This document shows, in pieces, positions 47,519 through 55,997 of a stretch of 64,000 nt of DNA. This DNA is from Candidatus Kuenenia stuttgartensis. GTDB lineage: Bacteria > Planctomycetota > Planctomycetia > Isosphaerales > Isosphaeraceae. Numbering within the stretch: position 1 is the stretch's first letter; every line of letters begins with the position of its first letter. The translations under genes and the position numbers were made by a program. Under the pieces are notes generated by a model. It saw nothing but the letters and a program-made list of their open reading frames with translations. It was not told the DNA's origin and ran no database searches. Location of the stretch: contig CAMBEP010000008.1 of NCBI GenBank assembly GCA_945865635.1, positions 1 to 64,000 on the forward strand, given 5' to 3'.

Positions 47519-48433
47519 TCAGCTTTTTGGACTATGGAAATGATAATGCGATTCGAACCTGTGATGCAACATTTGATGCCCTCGCCGGCGATGCCGCTCT
47601 GACCTCTGCGCCGCCAGATCGACTGGCCCAACCACAATCTTTTCGCCAGGGCCTGCGTCCGCCTGTGTCATGATCCGTCCGTCGAAGTCGACAATCATGG
47701 AACTGCCCGGCCATGAGAATGGTGGATAATTCGTCAGCGATGCCCCTTGATTGCACGCCACAACATGGCACAGATTCTCAATCGCCCGAGTCCGGTTGAA
47801 TAGTGTCCACCAGTCCATCGGCGGCGTTGCTCCCCATGGATCCATATAGGCCGACACACGCACCAATACCTCGGCCCCATTCTTTGCCAGCCCTCGCAGC
47901 ACTTCCGGAAAGAGCCAGTCGTAGCAAATGGCAATGCCAATCTTGCCAATCTCCGTTTCCGCAACCGGGAAAAGCTCCGTTGGATCTGTCGACAAGGCCG
48001 CAGGACTGGTGTGGATCTCCCATGGTATCCATGGCTGGACTTTGCGATATTTCATCACAATGCCATCCGGGCCGATCAGACACGAAGTATTGAAAACGTG
48101 CCCAGGGTGGGCGGGATCCACCTCCAGAAATGTGCCGGCTACGATATAGACGCCATGCTTTTTGGCCGCCTTGGCATATTCGTCGGTAAATTCGTTCGGA
48201 ACGGTCACCGCCAGTTTGTCGGTTAGTTCCTCGACAGTTCCATAAATTGGCGCGGCATGTACGAACTCTGGAAAGACCACCAGCTTCACATCAAAAAATG
48301 GCTCGTAACCGACCACCACCCGCTCGATGAATTCCAAGCATTTCGAAACCCGATTCGCCAGTTCAGAGCGATCTGAAATGCAAGGAAAATTGGTTTGGCA
48401 ACACGCAGCATAATAACGATCGAGTGACTTCAT
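47519..48433 (-). CDS. Nitrilase-superfamily carbon-nitrogen hydrolase
   Basis: A 304-residue cytosolic amidohydrolase of the nitrilase superfamily, which cleaves amides, ureas or nitriles through a Glu-Lys-Cys triad. These residues are E56 (VVFPEFVHA), K131 (VMKYRKVQPW) and C170 (GIAICYDWLFPE). A second Glu (E139 in WIPWEIH) is also in place. The insertions WIPWEIHTSP and DPWGATPPMDWWTLFNRTR and the aromatic substrate loop do not let me name a substrate. The tail is His/Arg-rich. It is 67 bases upstream of the TPR/FG-GAP gene on the same strand and may be cotranscribed with it, without an obvious functional link. Confidence 0.88.
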   Translation of the reverse strand: MKSLDRYYAACCQTNFPCISDRSELANRVSKCLEFIERVVVGYEPFFDVKLVVFPEFVHAAPIYGTVEELTDKLAVTVPNEFTDEYAKAAKKHGVYIVAGTFLEVDPAHPGHVFNTSCLIGPDGIVMKYRKVQPWIPWEIHTSPAALSTDPTELFPVAETEIGKIGIAICYDWLFPEVLRGLAKNGAEVLVRVSAYMDPWGATPPMDWWTLFNRTRAIENLCHVVACNQGASLTNYPPFSWPGSSMIVDFDGRIMTQADAGPGEKIVVGPVDLAAQRSERHRRRGHQMLHHRFESHYHFHSPKS

Positions 48434-48632
48434 GGGATTCCGTTTTGGAAGATTTGGAATTCAGCTGCGGGTATCGATTGATGTCGCCTGACCCGCCTTC
48501 AAGTGCAGATCCTGCCTATATTATGTGCAAATACTTGTGGATCGACCAGCCAAAAACCAAGAAACAAATCGGTGGTGCATCGCCCCAAACAACGAATACA
48601 CCAGTGAAGATCGCTCATAACCTGATTTTAAA

Positions 48633-49940
48633 TCAGGGCTTTACAGCAACTTCGCGTTGTTTTGTCAGGCCGATGGTTGTCTCCAGGTTACCCAAGCCTT
48701 TCAACCCGGTTTGCGAAGACCAGTCCTTGAGGCTCTTTTGAGCTTGAGCGATTGCAAAATTGTCCGCTATATCCGTCCACTGGAATTTGTCCATCAAGCT
48801 GGCCATCAAACCTGATTCCCGATCCATCGCCTGCTGCCATGCCGCCAAAGCTTGGTCAGGATGACCGGAAAGCACCTCAATCTGAGCGATTCTCAACCAT
48901 GGGGCAGCTTGATCCTCAAGTGTTTTAGCCAAATTCTCATATCGCTCCCTGGCTTCGTCCATCAATCCATTTCGGGCCAGTCGGTCAGCCGTCTGAAGCC
49001 GCCCTGAGAGCCATTCCTGTTTCTGTGCTTTTGTGGCGTTTTCCGGTAGCGACTGTAAGCCCTTCGGATTCCTTACTTCTTGAGGCTCTGCATCAGGCAG
49101 CCCAGCTTTCATCCCTCGTGGCTGCGTTTCAGTCATCACAGCACTTGCCAATCCGACTTCGGAATCTGTTTTGGGCTCCGAAATTACAACAGACAGCGGG
49201 TCCATAGGGCCATTTCGCATCCCTATATTGGGCCGAGGGGCAATTGCATTCAATCCACCCGGATTTTCAGCGGCGGGTGGAACGACAATCGGCTTGCCCT
49301 TTCTGGCAGCCGCTTTCTTCACAGGGCGAATCGGCCCAACCCGGGCATTGCCTCGCTGGACAATCTCGTTCATGGCCCGATTCACACCATTGTTCCAGAC
49401 AAATCCAGGGCCATTCCAGTTGTTCCAGTTTTGGTTGGAATTCAATCCCCAGATCCCGAATGGCAAACCTGTCATGTTAGAGCCATTGCCCCAGATGGGG
49501 TATCCATAACCATATCTATTGTAACCATAACCGTAATTGCCATAAGGGTAATAGGGATAACCGGACCAGCCGGGTGCAACCACGGCAAGGCCAGGAATGA
49601 CACCAAACCCAGACCCAGCAGTGCTCGAAAATCGCGGATTGGACATCGGCAGGGATGTGATCGGATTTGAACCCGACTGAAGTCCAAAACTGGTCGGATT
49701 GTTCTGAAACCCAACTGTGCCAGAAATTGTGAAGGGCTGATTGGCATAAATCGACCCATTGGTTGGCGTAAATTGCCAGCCAGAATTGGCTTGAGCGGCG
49801 GAATGATGCCCACCTCCACCATGTGCACCGCCTTCAAACGCAGGTAAGCCAAGATTTGTGGCCAATTGACCCAGCACAGTCAGCAGACATGGTGCGAACC
49901 GGGTTATCAGGTTTTTTGGCAAGCAGTGAGACTGGCGCAT
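48633..49940 (-). CDS. Secreted Gly/Tyr-rich protein with C-terminal TPR-like region
   Basis: A 435-residue exported protein that I cannot assign to a family. After a signal-like segment (LITRFAPCLLTVLGQLATNL) comes a Gly/His patch (36-46). Next is a low-complexity region with alternating Gly, Tyr and Pro (about 127-150) and Asn/Trp-rich sequence to about 185. A basic Pro-rich linker (KKAAARKGKPIVVPPA) follows, then a helical TPR-like C-terminus (about 315-425: RLARNGLMDEARERYENLAK, HPDQALAAWQQAMDRE). The Gly/Tyr tract is reminiscent of surface or matrix proteins. Nothing indicates an enzymatic role. It is a single leftward gene with 200-240 empty bases on each side. Confidence 0.7.
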   Translation of the reverse strand: MRQSHCLPKNLITRFAPCLLTVLGQLATNLGLPAFEGGAHGGGGHHSAAQANSGWQFTPTNGSIYANQPFTISGTVGFQNNPTSFGLQSGSNPITSLPMSNPRFSSTAGSGFGVIPGLAVVAPGWSGYPYYPYGNYGYGYNRYGYGYPIWGNGSNMTGLPFGIWGLNSNQNWNNWNGPGFVWNNGVNRAMNEIVQRGNARVGPIRPVKKAAARKGKPIVVPPAAENPGGLNAIAPRPNIGMRNGPMDPLSVVISEPKTDSEVGLASAVMTETQPRGMKAGLPDAEPQEVRNPKGLQSLPENATKAQKQEWLSGRLQTADRLARNGLMDEARERYENLAKTLEDQAAPWLRIAQIEVLSGHPDQALAAWQQAMDRESGLMASLMDKFQWTDIADNFAIAQAQKSLKDWSSQTGLKGLGNLETTIGLTKQREVAVKP

Positions 49941-50099
49941 CGTTCGCGACCCCTTCTCTTTAGCTCCAGGCAGCTCAGGGTTTGGTCCACCCCATGCGTA
50001 ATCCGCTTAAATCTTTCACCCCATCATCCCACATTCATACTACGTTAAATTCTGGGCGAATGGCAATGCAAATCGCCGAATATTTTACGTGAAAAAATA

Positions 50100-50128
50100 G
50101 GCCCGACCCAAATCCCGGGAATTGGGCC
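50100..50128 (-). terminator. Possible terminator of the polytopic membrane protein gene
   Basis: Read leftward, GGCCC pairs with GGGCC around an inner CCCGGG palindrome, and TATTTTTT follows directly. It lies 56 bases after the stop of the membrane protein gene. The pairing is imperfect. Confidence 0.4.
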
Positions 50129-50183
50129 CGCGTAATTCTCAAGCTGCCTGAATTGCGTAGTGTGAGGCAAGTTCTTCTGGGAA

Positions 50184-50996
50184 TTAGACAAAGTCTTCGG
50201 GAGGTTTTGATGCAATGGCCATGGGGTCGTAGATGGGTTGGCCGGTAATCGCCAGGTAGTAGACTGCGGTGGCGATCGAAGTAAGAGGAATTGTCACAAT
50301 CAGCCCAAGGCCAAACGGAATAAGGCCTGATAAATTGATTAGTCCAAAGACCATGAGCATTATGTTGTATTGCCAGAATCGACCTTTCATAAGCTTTGAG
50401 GAGAGGTTGAAACTCTCCATCACGCCCACCTCGCGATCGACCAGCAGGTAGAGATACTGCGAGTATCGTGTAGCGACAAAGGTAAATGCAAATACTCCCA
50501 AAATGATCAGGACAAAAATTTCGGCGGCACCTGCAGTGTTATTGAATAGGATTAGCCCGAGAGCGATAAAGATTCCAATCGTTACTCCGAAGGCTATACT
50601 CAAAAGAATGCCGCCCAGAAAGGCTTTAATCAAGATCGGTCCACCTTTGAAAAGGTCATTCAAACTGGCCTTCCGGCCACTCGCCAGATTCAGCAGAAAT
50701 GTGAAGTAACCGCAGGTGATATACAAACTAACGATCCCCCCTGCAAAATGCACTAAGACGAACATCCCATCTTTGTCAGCCATAAGTCCAGCGATAAACT
50801 GAAAGCTGAAGCTAATAAAGAATAGCGCAAAAAATGCCGAGATGACCAAACCCATCTGGCTCCTGAGGATTTGCCAGCTCCGTTCTAAAACATCGCTAAT
50901 TGTGAAATCCCTTGAGCCAGTCAACTCGCTCCGGTTCTGACTCGGAGTTCCGGACTTTGGTTGGGCATAGGGATCAAAATCTTGGTCGTAACTCAT
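50184..50996 (-). CDS. Polytopic membrane protein of unknown function
   Basis: A 270-residue inner-membrane protein with a soluble, Pro/Ser-rich N-terminus (1-45) and about six hydrophobic helices. The first is MGLVISAFFALFFISFSFQF and the last pair ends at TSIATAVYYLAI. The loop LVDREVGVMESFNLSSKLMKG and the SGRKASLNDLFKGGPI segment recall DUF975/DUF4013-like integral membrane proteins, but I cannot assign a family firmly. There are no catalytic motifs. A 20-base palindrome (51058-51077) lies 62 bases upstream of its start and may control it. Confidence 0.75.
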   Translation of the reverse strand: MSYDQDFDPYAQPKSGTPSQNRSELTGSRDFTISDVLERSWQILRSQMGLVISAFFALFFISFSFQFIAGLMADKDGMFVLVHFAGGIVSLYITCGYFTFLLNLASGRKASLNDLFKGGPILIKAFLGGILLSIAFGVTIGIFIALGLILFNNTAGAAEIFVLIILGVFAFTFVATRYSQYLYLLVDREVGVMESFNLSSKLMKGRFWQYNIMLMVFGLINLSGLIPFGLGLIVTIPLTSIATAVYYLAITGQPIYDPMAIASKPPEDFV

Positions 50997-51057
50997 TTTC
51001 TTGAACTCTCAAGTGATTAAGAGGTGCCTGGTGGATATCTCAACGATCTCTTGGTCT

Positions 51058-51077
51058 ACGATTCTCTGGAGAATCGT
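51058..51077. promoter_or_regulatory. Perfect 20-base palindrome, candidate operator
   Basis: ACGATTCTC and GAGAATCGT face each other across two bases. The site lies 62 bases upstream of the membrane protein start and 59 bases after the aminotransferase stop. The two-base centre and lack of a T-run argue for a protein-binding site rather than a terminator. Confidence 0.4.
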
Positions 51078-51136
51078 TCTTAACAAGATTCTCAACCTTG
51101 CCAAGGAATGTGTCAACTATGGGATTCGCTAAAATG

Positions 51137-52051
51137 TCAAGATTCAGGTCGATTTACAACCATTGTTCCTTCGAGCCCAACTTTCAGCGCAAATGCCTCT
51201 GAAAGTCGAGTTGTGATGAGACCAACCTGACCGTTGCCGATGGTTCTGCAATCGATCGAAGTCACAGGTGCAAGTTCGCCCATGGTCCCGGTACAGAAAA
51301 CTTCATCTGCCCTGTAAAAATCAACGAGTGAAAGCGATTCGACAACGACAGGAATATCAATCAAGGGTGCGATTTCCAAGACGACCGATCGAGTGATGCC
51401 CTCTGGGCAGGCGACAATGCGTGGAGTGTGGAGGATGCCGTTTTTTACAAGAAACAGGTGAGTGGCATTTGTTTCCGCCACAAAGCCCTGGGAGTCAAGC
51501 ATTATGGCGTCGTCAGCGCCTGCCAGGTTGGCTTCGATTTTGGCCAGAATGGAATTGATCAGATTATTGTGGTGAATTTTTGGATCCATCACATCGGGCG
51601 AAGGCCGGCGCACGCTGGCTGTTGCCAGCTTAAGGCCAGATTTATCATAAACCGGTGGCTTGAATTCGGCTAGAACGATCAGAGTGGGCCCCTGGCGATT
51701 CAATCGCGGATCCATCCCAGATGTCAATTTGATACCCCTTGTGAGGGTCAGCCTGATATGTACTCCGTCATACATTTTGTTGGCGTCAAGCGTTTTACGG
51801 ATCGTTTCGGTGATTGCATCGTGGGTCGGAATCTCACCAAAAGCCAATGCTTTTGCAGAATCTCGGAGCCGATCCAAATGCTCTGTGAGCCTAAAAATCC
51901 GGCCACGATAAAGCCGCAGGCCTTCCCAAACGGCATCGCCGCCTTGTACGACGGAATCAAATGGGCTGATTCCCGGTTCGTCCCGACGAAACAGTCGGCC
52001 GTTTACGCTGTAGATCAAATTCTCATTGACTGGGTTGTATTTCTGGAGCAT
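51137..52051 (-). CDS. Class IV aminotransferase (branched-chain type)
   Basis: A 304-residue PLP enzyme of fold-type IV (branched-chain amino-acid aminotransferase, D-amino-acid aminotransferase, aminodeoxychorismate lyase). K158 in DPKIHHNNLINSILA is the PLP lysine and E193 in GFVAETNATHLFLV the PLP-ring glutamate. VWEGLRLYRGRIFRLTEHLD and EVFCTGTMGELAPV are typical of the branched-chain subgroup. It starts 24 bases after a sulfotransferase-like gene on the same strand. In plants the same two domains occur fused in the branched-chain aminotransferase-like proteins, so the pair probably acts together and the substrate may not be a simple branched-chain amino acid. ilvE would be only a guess. 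Confidence 0.88.
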   Translation of the reverse strand: MLQKYNPVNENLIYSVNGRLFRRDEPGISPFDSVVQGGDAVWEGLRLYRGRIFRLTEHLDRLRDSAKALAFGEIPTHDAITETIRKTLDANKMYDGVHIRLTLTRGIKLTSGMDPRLNRQGPTLIVLAEFKPPVYDKSGLKLATASVRRPSPDVMDPKIHHNNLINSILAKIEANLAGADDAIMLDSQGFVAETNATHLFLVKNGILHTPRIVACPEGITRSVVLEIAPLIDIPVVVESLSLVDFYRADEVFCTGTMGELAPVTSIDCRTIGNGQVGLITTRLSEAFALKVGLEGTMVVNRPES

Positions 52052-52075
52052 TTTCTGGCCCTTGGTTTTAAGGAC

Positions 52076-52942
52076 TTAAGGCTGAATCCGGTGTTTGGCC
52101 ATTTGTTCATAGATTGCAAGACATTCATCCAGAATGGCTTGGCATTCATGAGGGACTAAATCGTTTTTAGATTGGTAGGGCTCGAACCGGGTTGTTTTTT
52201 CGACATTGGCATACCAGTATTTGGCCCAGACACCATCGGTGGCCCGTTTGCCAGGAGCCCAGGCGAGCATGGCTGGATCAAATGCCACTCCCAGTGATTC
52301 ACATAATTTTGGCATGAGGATCTCTGGCTGATTTTGAACATCGCGGGCATCGATAATGGCAGGAATGGAGCCTTGGCGATCACAAACCTTCTGAAAAATG
52401 GCAAGTTGCTGAGGCAGTCCCGTGTCTTCAATCCGAACTTCAGGCAAGACTTTGGCGAGCGATATGATCATGTCGCGCGGGTCACGTATCAGAAAAGCGT
52501 TGGTCACGTGATCGAGCCAGTCGCGGCCGATAGTTGGCAACATGTGATGGGTCATATGTTTCTGATAAAATACAGGGCGATTTTCAGGTGTCGGGCCAGT
52601 CAGCCATTCCACGACTTTTTGCCAGTCGGATTCCTGAGCGGCAATGATTTCATCGATTCCTGGGTGCGGCAGTCTGGTAGCTTTCAAGTAATGGGCATAG
52701 AGTGGTTCGTCGCAGACAAACGTGTCGGACCGGCTCCCCCAGGAGCGCATCATGGCCGTGGAGATATTGCGAGGGCCAGACCACATGGCGATCCGTCGCG
52801 GCGTTTTGATTTCCAAAATGTTGCCCCATTCCCTCGCCAAATTGCTTGACCCATCCATTCTGTAGGAATCGTTCAGGTCACGATAATCAAAATGGATGGA
52901 TTTTGTACAGGCATATGGATTATTTGACGGCTGATCCGCCAA
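52076..52942 (-). CDS. Sulfotransferase-like protein paired with the aminotransferase
   Basis: A 288-residue protein with a sulfotransferase/P-loop-like fold. SGPRNIST (55-62) stands at the PAPS 5'-phosphosulfate loop position, DEPLYAHYLKATRLP follows, and LIRDPRDMIISL is the 3'-phosphate-binding segment. The motifs SGPRNIST, DEPLYA and WAKYWYANVEKTTRFEPY match the N-terminal half of plant branched-chain aminotransferase-like fusion proteins. The sulfotransferase GxxGTTxL-type loop is altered (PRNISTAM), so transfer of sulfate is not certain. The first 50 residues are divergent. The frame starts with TTG at 52942; an ATG at residue 29 is an alternative, and neither has a good ribosome site. 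It is the first gene of the two-gene unit. Confidence 0.78.
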   Translation of the reverse strand: MADQPSNNPYACTKSIHFDYRDLNDSYRMDGSSNLAREWGNILEIKTPRRIAMWSGPRNISTAMMRSWGSRSDTFVCDEPLYAHYLKATRLPHPGIDEIIAAQESDWQKVVEWLTGPTPENRPVFYQKHMTHHMLPTIGRDWLDHVTNAFLIRDPRDMIISLAKVLPEVRIEDTGLPQQLAIFQKVCDRQGSIPAIIDARDVQNQPEILMPKLCESLGVAFDPAMLAWAPGKRATDGVWAKYWYANVEKTTRFEPYQSKNDLVPHECQAILDECLAIYEQMAKHRIQP

Positions 52943-53183
52943 CGGATCAATTCTTTTTCGGGAGTATTGGGGCGTGAAATTGTATTCGATATGGCGCGGG
53001 AAATCCGTGGCATGGAATCTGGCAGGATTGAATCGCTCTTTAAGATGATAACTCTAAGAAACTTGAGAATGGTAAAGGGTGCAGGCTGGATTGACGGCTG
53101 GGGCGGGATGACTTAGTATCTGCATTCAGGGAACAACGAATTTGGTGAACGGACTTGGTCGCCAGAAGAAGTGGGCAGAAGCG

Positions 53184-53723
53184 ATGGCCGTTACCTATTT
53201 CAAACGATTTCGGATGGAGATGGACCTGACTTCCTGGAAGTCAGCCAGCGACTTGCCAGACGGTTTTTTCTGGCGAGCCTGGTCAGAGAATTTGATTGAT
53301 TTGCATGCAGAAATCAAGTTTCTGAGCTTCAGCCATGAAGTTGACAGCCAGGTCTTTCCGATTTTAGGAGATCGCTGGGGATGCCAGCGGCTGATGCGAG
53401 AGATTCGGCTCAAGCCGGGATTTTTACCGCAGGCCACATGGTTGATTGGATGTGATCAGGGCTATTGTGCCACCATTCAGGGTGTGGTTGACCGAACGGG
53501 TTTTGGGTCCATTCAAAATGTAGCAGTACTGCCGGGTTATCGCCGGCGTGGGCTTGGCAAGGCGCTGGTGTCGAAGTCACTGGACGGGTTTGCGAGTTAC
53601 GGGCTTCGCAAAGCGATGCTGGAGGTGACGGCTGAAAATCCGAATGCCGTAAGGATGTATCGGGACATGGGTTTTACAAAATCAAAAACGACTTATAAAG
53701 CCGTTACCAGCGACTGGGTTTAA
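53184..53723 (+). CDS. GNAT-family N-acetyltransferase
   Basis: A 179-residue acetyl-CoA-dependent acyltransferase. The acetyl-CoA loop is VAVLPGYRRRGLGKALVSKS (motif A, with the R/Q-x-x-G-x-G/A pattern RRGLGKA). LEVTAENPNAVRMYRDMGF is motif B and confirms the family. The N-terminal 90 residues, which would bind the acceptor, are divergent, so the target is unknown. I start at the ATG at 53184 (MAVTYFKRF), with AGAAG upstream, rather than 14 codons earlier. The gene is divergent from the sulfotransferase-like gene and stands alone, with 147 bases before proS. Confidence 0.85.
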   Translation: MAVTYFKRFRMEMDLTSWKSASDLPDGFFWRAWSENLIDLHAEIKFLSFSHEVDSQVFPILGDRWGCQRLMREIRLKPGFLPQATWLIGCDQGYCATIQGVVDRTGFGSIQNVAVLPGYRRRGLGKALVSKSLDGFASYGLRKAMLEVTAENPNAVRMYRDMGFTKSKTTYKAVTSDWV

Positions 53724-53870
53724 CCATTTCCGATAGCGGAATTTATCAAATCGCTGTCCGGCTGCCGGGTTTCTGATTGGACACTTTGGCCTTGGGCGTG
53801 TAAACTCGCCTCATATGACGATGTCGATTATTCCAACACAAGCGTTCCGTATTCGTGGGGACGATGTTGG

Positions 53871-55670
53871 ATGTCCATTTATCAGGATACCGAAAACGTG
53901 CGCTGGACGCAGACAATCATCCCGACTCTCAAAGAAGTTCCTTCGGATGCCGTGGTTCCAAGCCACAAGCTTTTGGTTCGGGCGGGCTTCATCCGCCAGC
54001 TTGGTTCTGGGGCTTATACATATCTTCCCTTTGGCCTGCGCAGTCTACGCAAAGCCGAAGCGATTGTGCGCGAAGAGATGAACCGATCGGGTGCGATTGA
54101 AGTACTGATGCCAGCCCTTCAGCCGATTGAGCTTTGGAAAGAGACTGGCCGCTATGAAACGTTTGGTAACTTGCTGATGCAACTGAAGCTCTCCGGCGAC
54201 AGGCACGTTGCACTCGGCCCGACCCACGAAGAGGTGGTCACCGACCTGGCCCGCGACCTGATCAATAGCTACCGTCAGCTTCCGGTGACGCTTTATCAGA
54301 TACAGACCAAGTTTCGAGATGAGCCCAGGCCCCGGTTCGGAGTGTTGCGGACCCGCGAATTCCTGATGAAGGACGCCTATTCCTTCAGCAAGGATGTGGC
54401 TCAGCTAAATGATGCCTACGATGCGATGTATGAGGCCTATTGCCGCATATTTGATCGATGTGGTGTGCCTTATGTGATCGTCGAGGCGGAATCAGGCCCG
54501 ATCGGTGGTGATAGCTCCCATGAGTTCATGGTTCCGAGCTCAACGGGCGAGGACAAGATCATTCAGGATCCTGTCACAGGCTATGCAGCCAACCAGGAAC
54601 GTGCGGAGATTGGTGCGATTGCATGGCCTGCGCCTGCGGATGCGTCAGCACCTCCAGCCGAAAAGAAGCCGACCCCTCACAAGCGCACCATTCAGGAAGT
54701 TGCGGAATTCCTGGGAGTCAAGCCTGAGGAGACCGCCAAATTGCTGGTCTTCAGCGCCGACGACAAAGTGGTTGGAATTCTGATTCGCGGTGATCATGAA
54801 GCCAACGAAGCCAAGGTGCGCCGAGCCTTTGGAGCCAAGAGTCTGGAGCTTGCCACAGCGGATCAGATTCTCAAAGCGACGGGGGTACCGATTGGCTTTT
54901 TGGGTCCGATTGATTGCAGGATTCCGCTTTTAATTGACCCGTCGGCAGCAGCCATGCCTCGAGCCGTGGTGGGTGCAAATGAAGTGGATGTGCACTTTGT
55001 GAATGTGGTTCCTGGCCGAGACTTTCCGCTGACAAAAGTGGTCGATGTACGCAATGCCGAGGCGGGCGACCCAAGCCCTCAAGGCGGGAACCCGATGATC
55101 GTGACCCAGGGAATTGAAATTGGGCACGTCTTTAAGCTCGGCACCAAATATTCCGCAGCCATGAACGCCAATTTCCTCGACGAGAACGGCAAGCAGCAGC
55201 ACTTGATCATGGGCTGTTACGGGATCGGTGTGAACCGGATCCTGGCGGCCGCTGTCGAGGCTTCGTACGATGAAAATGGCATCATCTGGCCGATGCCGAT
55301 TGCGCCTTATGAGGTGGTTGTGATCCCACTGGCTGTGAATAAGCCAGAGATCATGGAACTTGCGAACAAGTTTGCCGAAGCGTTGACCGCCGCTGGGGCC
55401 GATGTCATTATCGACGACCGGGACCAGCGCCCGGGCTTCAAATTCAAGGATGCCGATTTGATCGGATTCCCGCTTCGGGTGGTCATTGGCGAGAAGGGTG
55501 TCGCTGCTGACACCATTGAAGTCAAGTGGCGATCTGGCGGCGAATCCTTTACAGTTTCGGTCGCAGACGGGCCAGTTCAGGTTGCTGCCAGGTGGAGAGA
55601 GCGTCATGACGCTCATACGGAATTCTGCAAAGGTCAGGAAGCGAAACGAGCAATCAAGGGAAGATCATGA
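53871..55670 (+). CDS. proS: Prolyl-tRNA synthetase
   Basis: A 599-residue class II aminoacyl-tRNA synthetase of the long bacterial type, which charges tRNA-Pro. It shows motif 1 (GSGAYTYLPFGLRSL), TGRYETFG, motif 2 (TKFRDEPRPRFGVLRTREFL, then MKDAYSF), the inserted YbaK-like editing domain (about 255-395, including VGANEVDVHFV), motif 3 (MGCYGIGVNRILAA) and the C-terminal anticodon-binding domain (PYEVVVIPLAVN, DDRDQRPGFKFKDADLIG). The editing insert is complete and removes alanine from mischarged tRNA. Start at ATG 53871, four codons before the usual motif. The stop overlaps the next start codon (ATGA), so the small membrane gene is translationally coupled. Confidence 0.97.
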   Translation: MSIYQDTENVRWTQTIIPTLKEVPSDAVVPSHKLLVRAGFIRQLGSGAYTYLPFGLRSLRKAEAIVREEMNRSGAIEVLMPALQPIELWKETGRYETFGNLLMQLKLSGDRHVALGPTHEEVVTDLARDLINSYRQLPVTLYQIQTKFRDEPRPRFGVLRTREFLMKDAYSFSKDVAQLNDAYDAMYEAYCRIFDRCGVPYVIVEAESGPIGGDSSHEFMVPSSTGEDKIIQDPVTGYAANQERAEIGAIAWPAPADASAPPAEKKPTPHKRTIQEVAEFLGVKPEETAKLLVFSADDKVVGILIRGDHEANEAKVRRAFGAKSLELATADQILKATGVPIGFLGPIDCRIPLLIDPSAAAMPRAVVGANEVDVHFVNVVPGRDFPLTKVVDVRNAEAGDPSPQGGNPMIVTQGIEIGHVFKLGTKYSAAMNANFLDENGKQQHLIMGCYGIGVNRILAAAVEASYDENGIIWPMPIAPYEVVVIPLAVNKPEIMELANKFAEALTAAGADVIIDDRDQRPGFKFKDADLIGFPLRVVIGEKGVAADTIEVKWRSGGESFTVSVADGPVQVAARWRERHDAHTEFCKGQEAKRAIKGRS

Positions 55671-55978
55671 GTGGCGGATGGCAAAATCAGCCGAAAACGG
55701 CAAGGCGAATGATCGTCGTGTTTGGGCTTCTCACACTCTGGACACTACTTGGCCCACTTCTGGTGTTCCTGAGCATTCAGCTTGGGAATGATGATCGCTG
55801 GCCGCCTGAAAGCGGTTTGGAATGGCTGGGCGTTGGTCTGGGTATCGGTGGATTTATTGTGCTGATGCTGGGCACTCTGACCAGTGTGGTTTTGCACAAT
55901 AAAGCCATCGGGAAACCCGTTACAGGCAAGCCGGGATCGGCCGGTGAGGGTGTTCCGGATGGCGGCGGATTGAATTAA
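55667..55978 (+). CDS. Small two-helix membrane protein
   Basis: A 103-residue protein with two hydrophobic helices (about 15-37, MIVVFGLLTLWTLLGPLLVF, and about 54-76, WLGVGLGIGGFIVLMLGTLT) joined by an acidic loop, and a Gly-rich cytosolic tail. No family is recognised. It overlaps the proS stop by four bases and is followed 19 bases later by the O-antigen-ligase-like gene, so the three are probably one transcript. A housekeeping link to proS is not implied; position suggests it may accompany the ligase. Confidence 0.7.
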   Translation: MSGGWQNQPKTARRMIVVFGLLTLWTLLGPLLVFLSIQLGNDDRWPPESGLEWLGVGLGIGGFIVLMLGTLTSVVLHNKAIGKPVTGKPGSAGEGVPDGGGLN

Positions 55979-55997
55979 ATAAAGAGAGAGGGATCAG

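Noticed and set aside
47452-47637. Upstream extension of the FG-GAP giant
   Set aside because: It overlaps the 3' end of the nitrilase gene and lacks family similarity; AAGGTGGG marks the ATG at 47451.
50100-50128. CCCGGG-centred palindrome considered as an operator
   Set aside because: The adjacent A-run on the plus strand (T-run leftward) makes a terminator the simpler reading.
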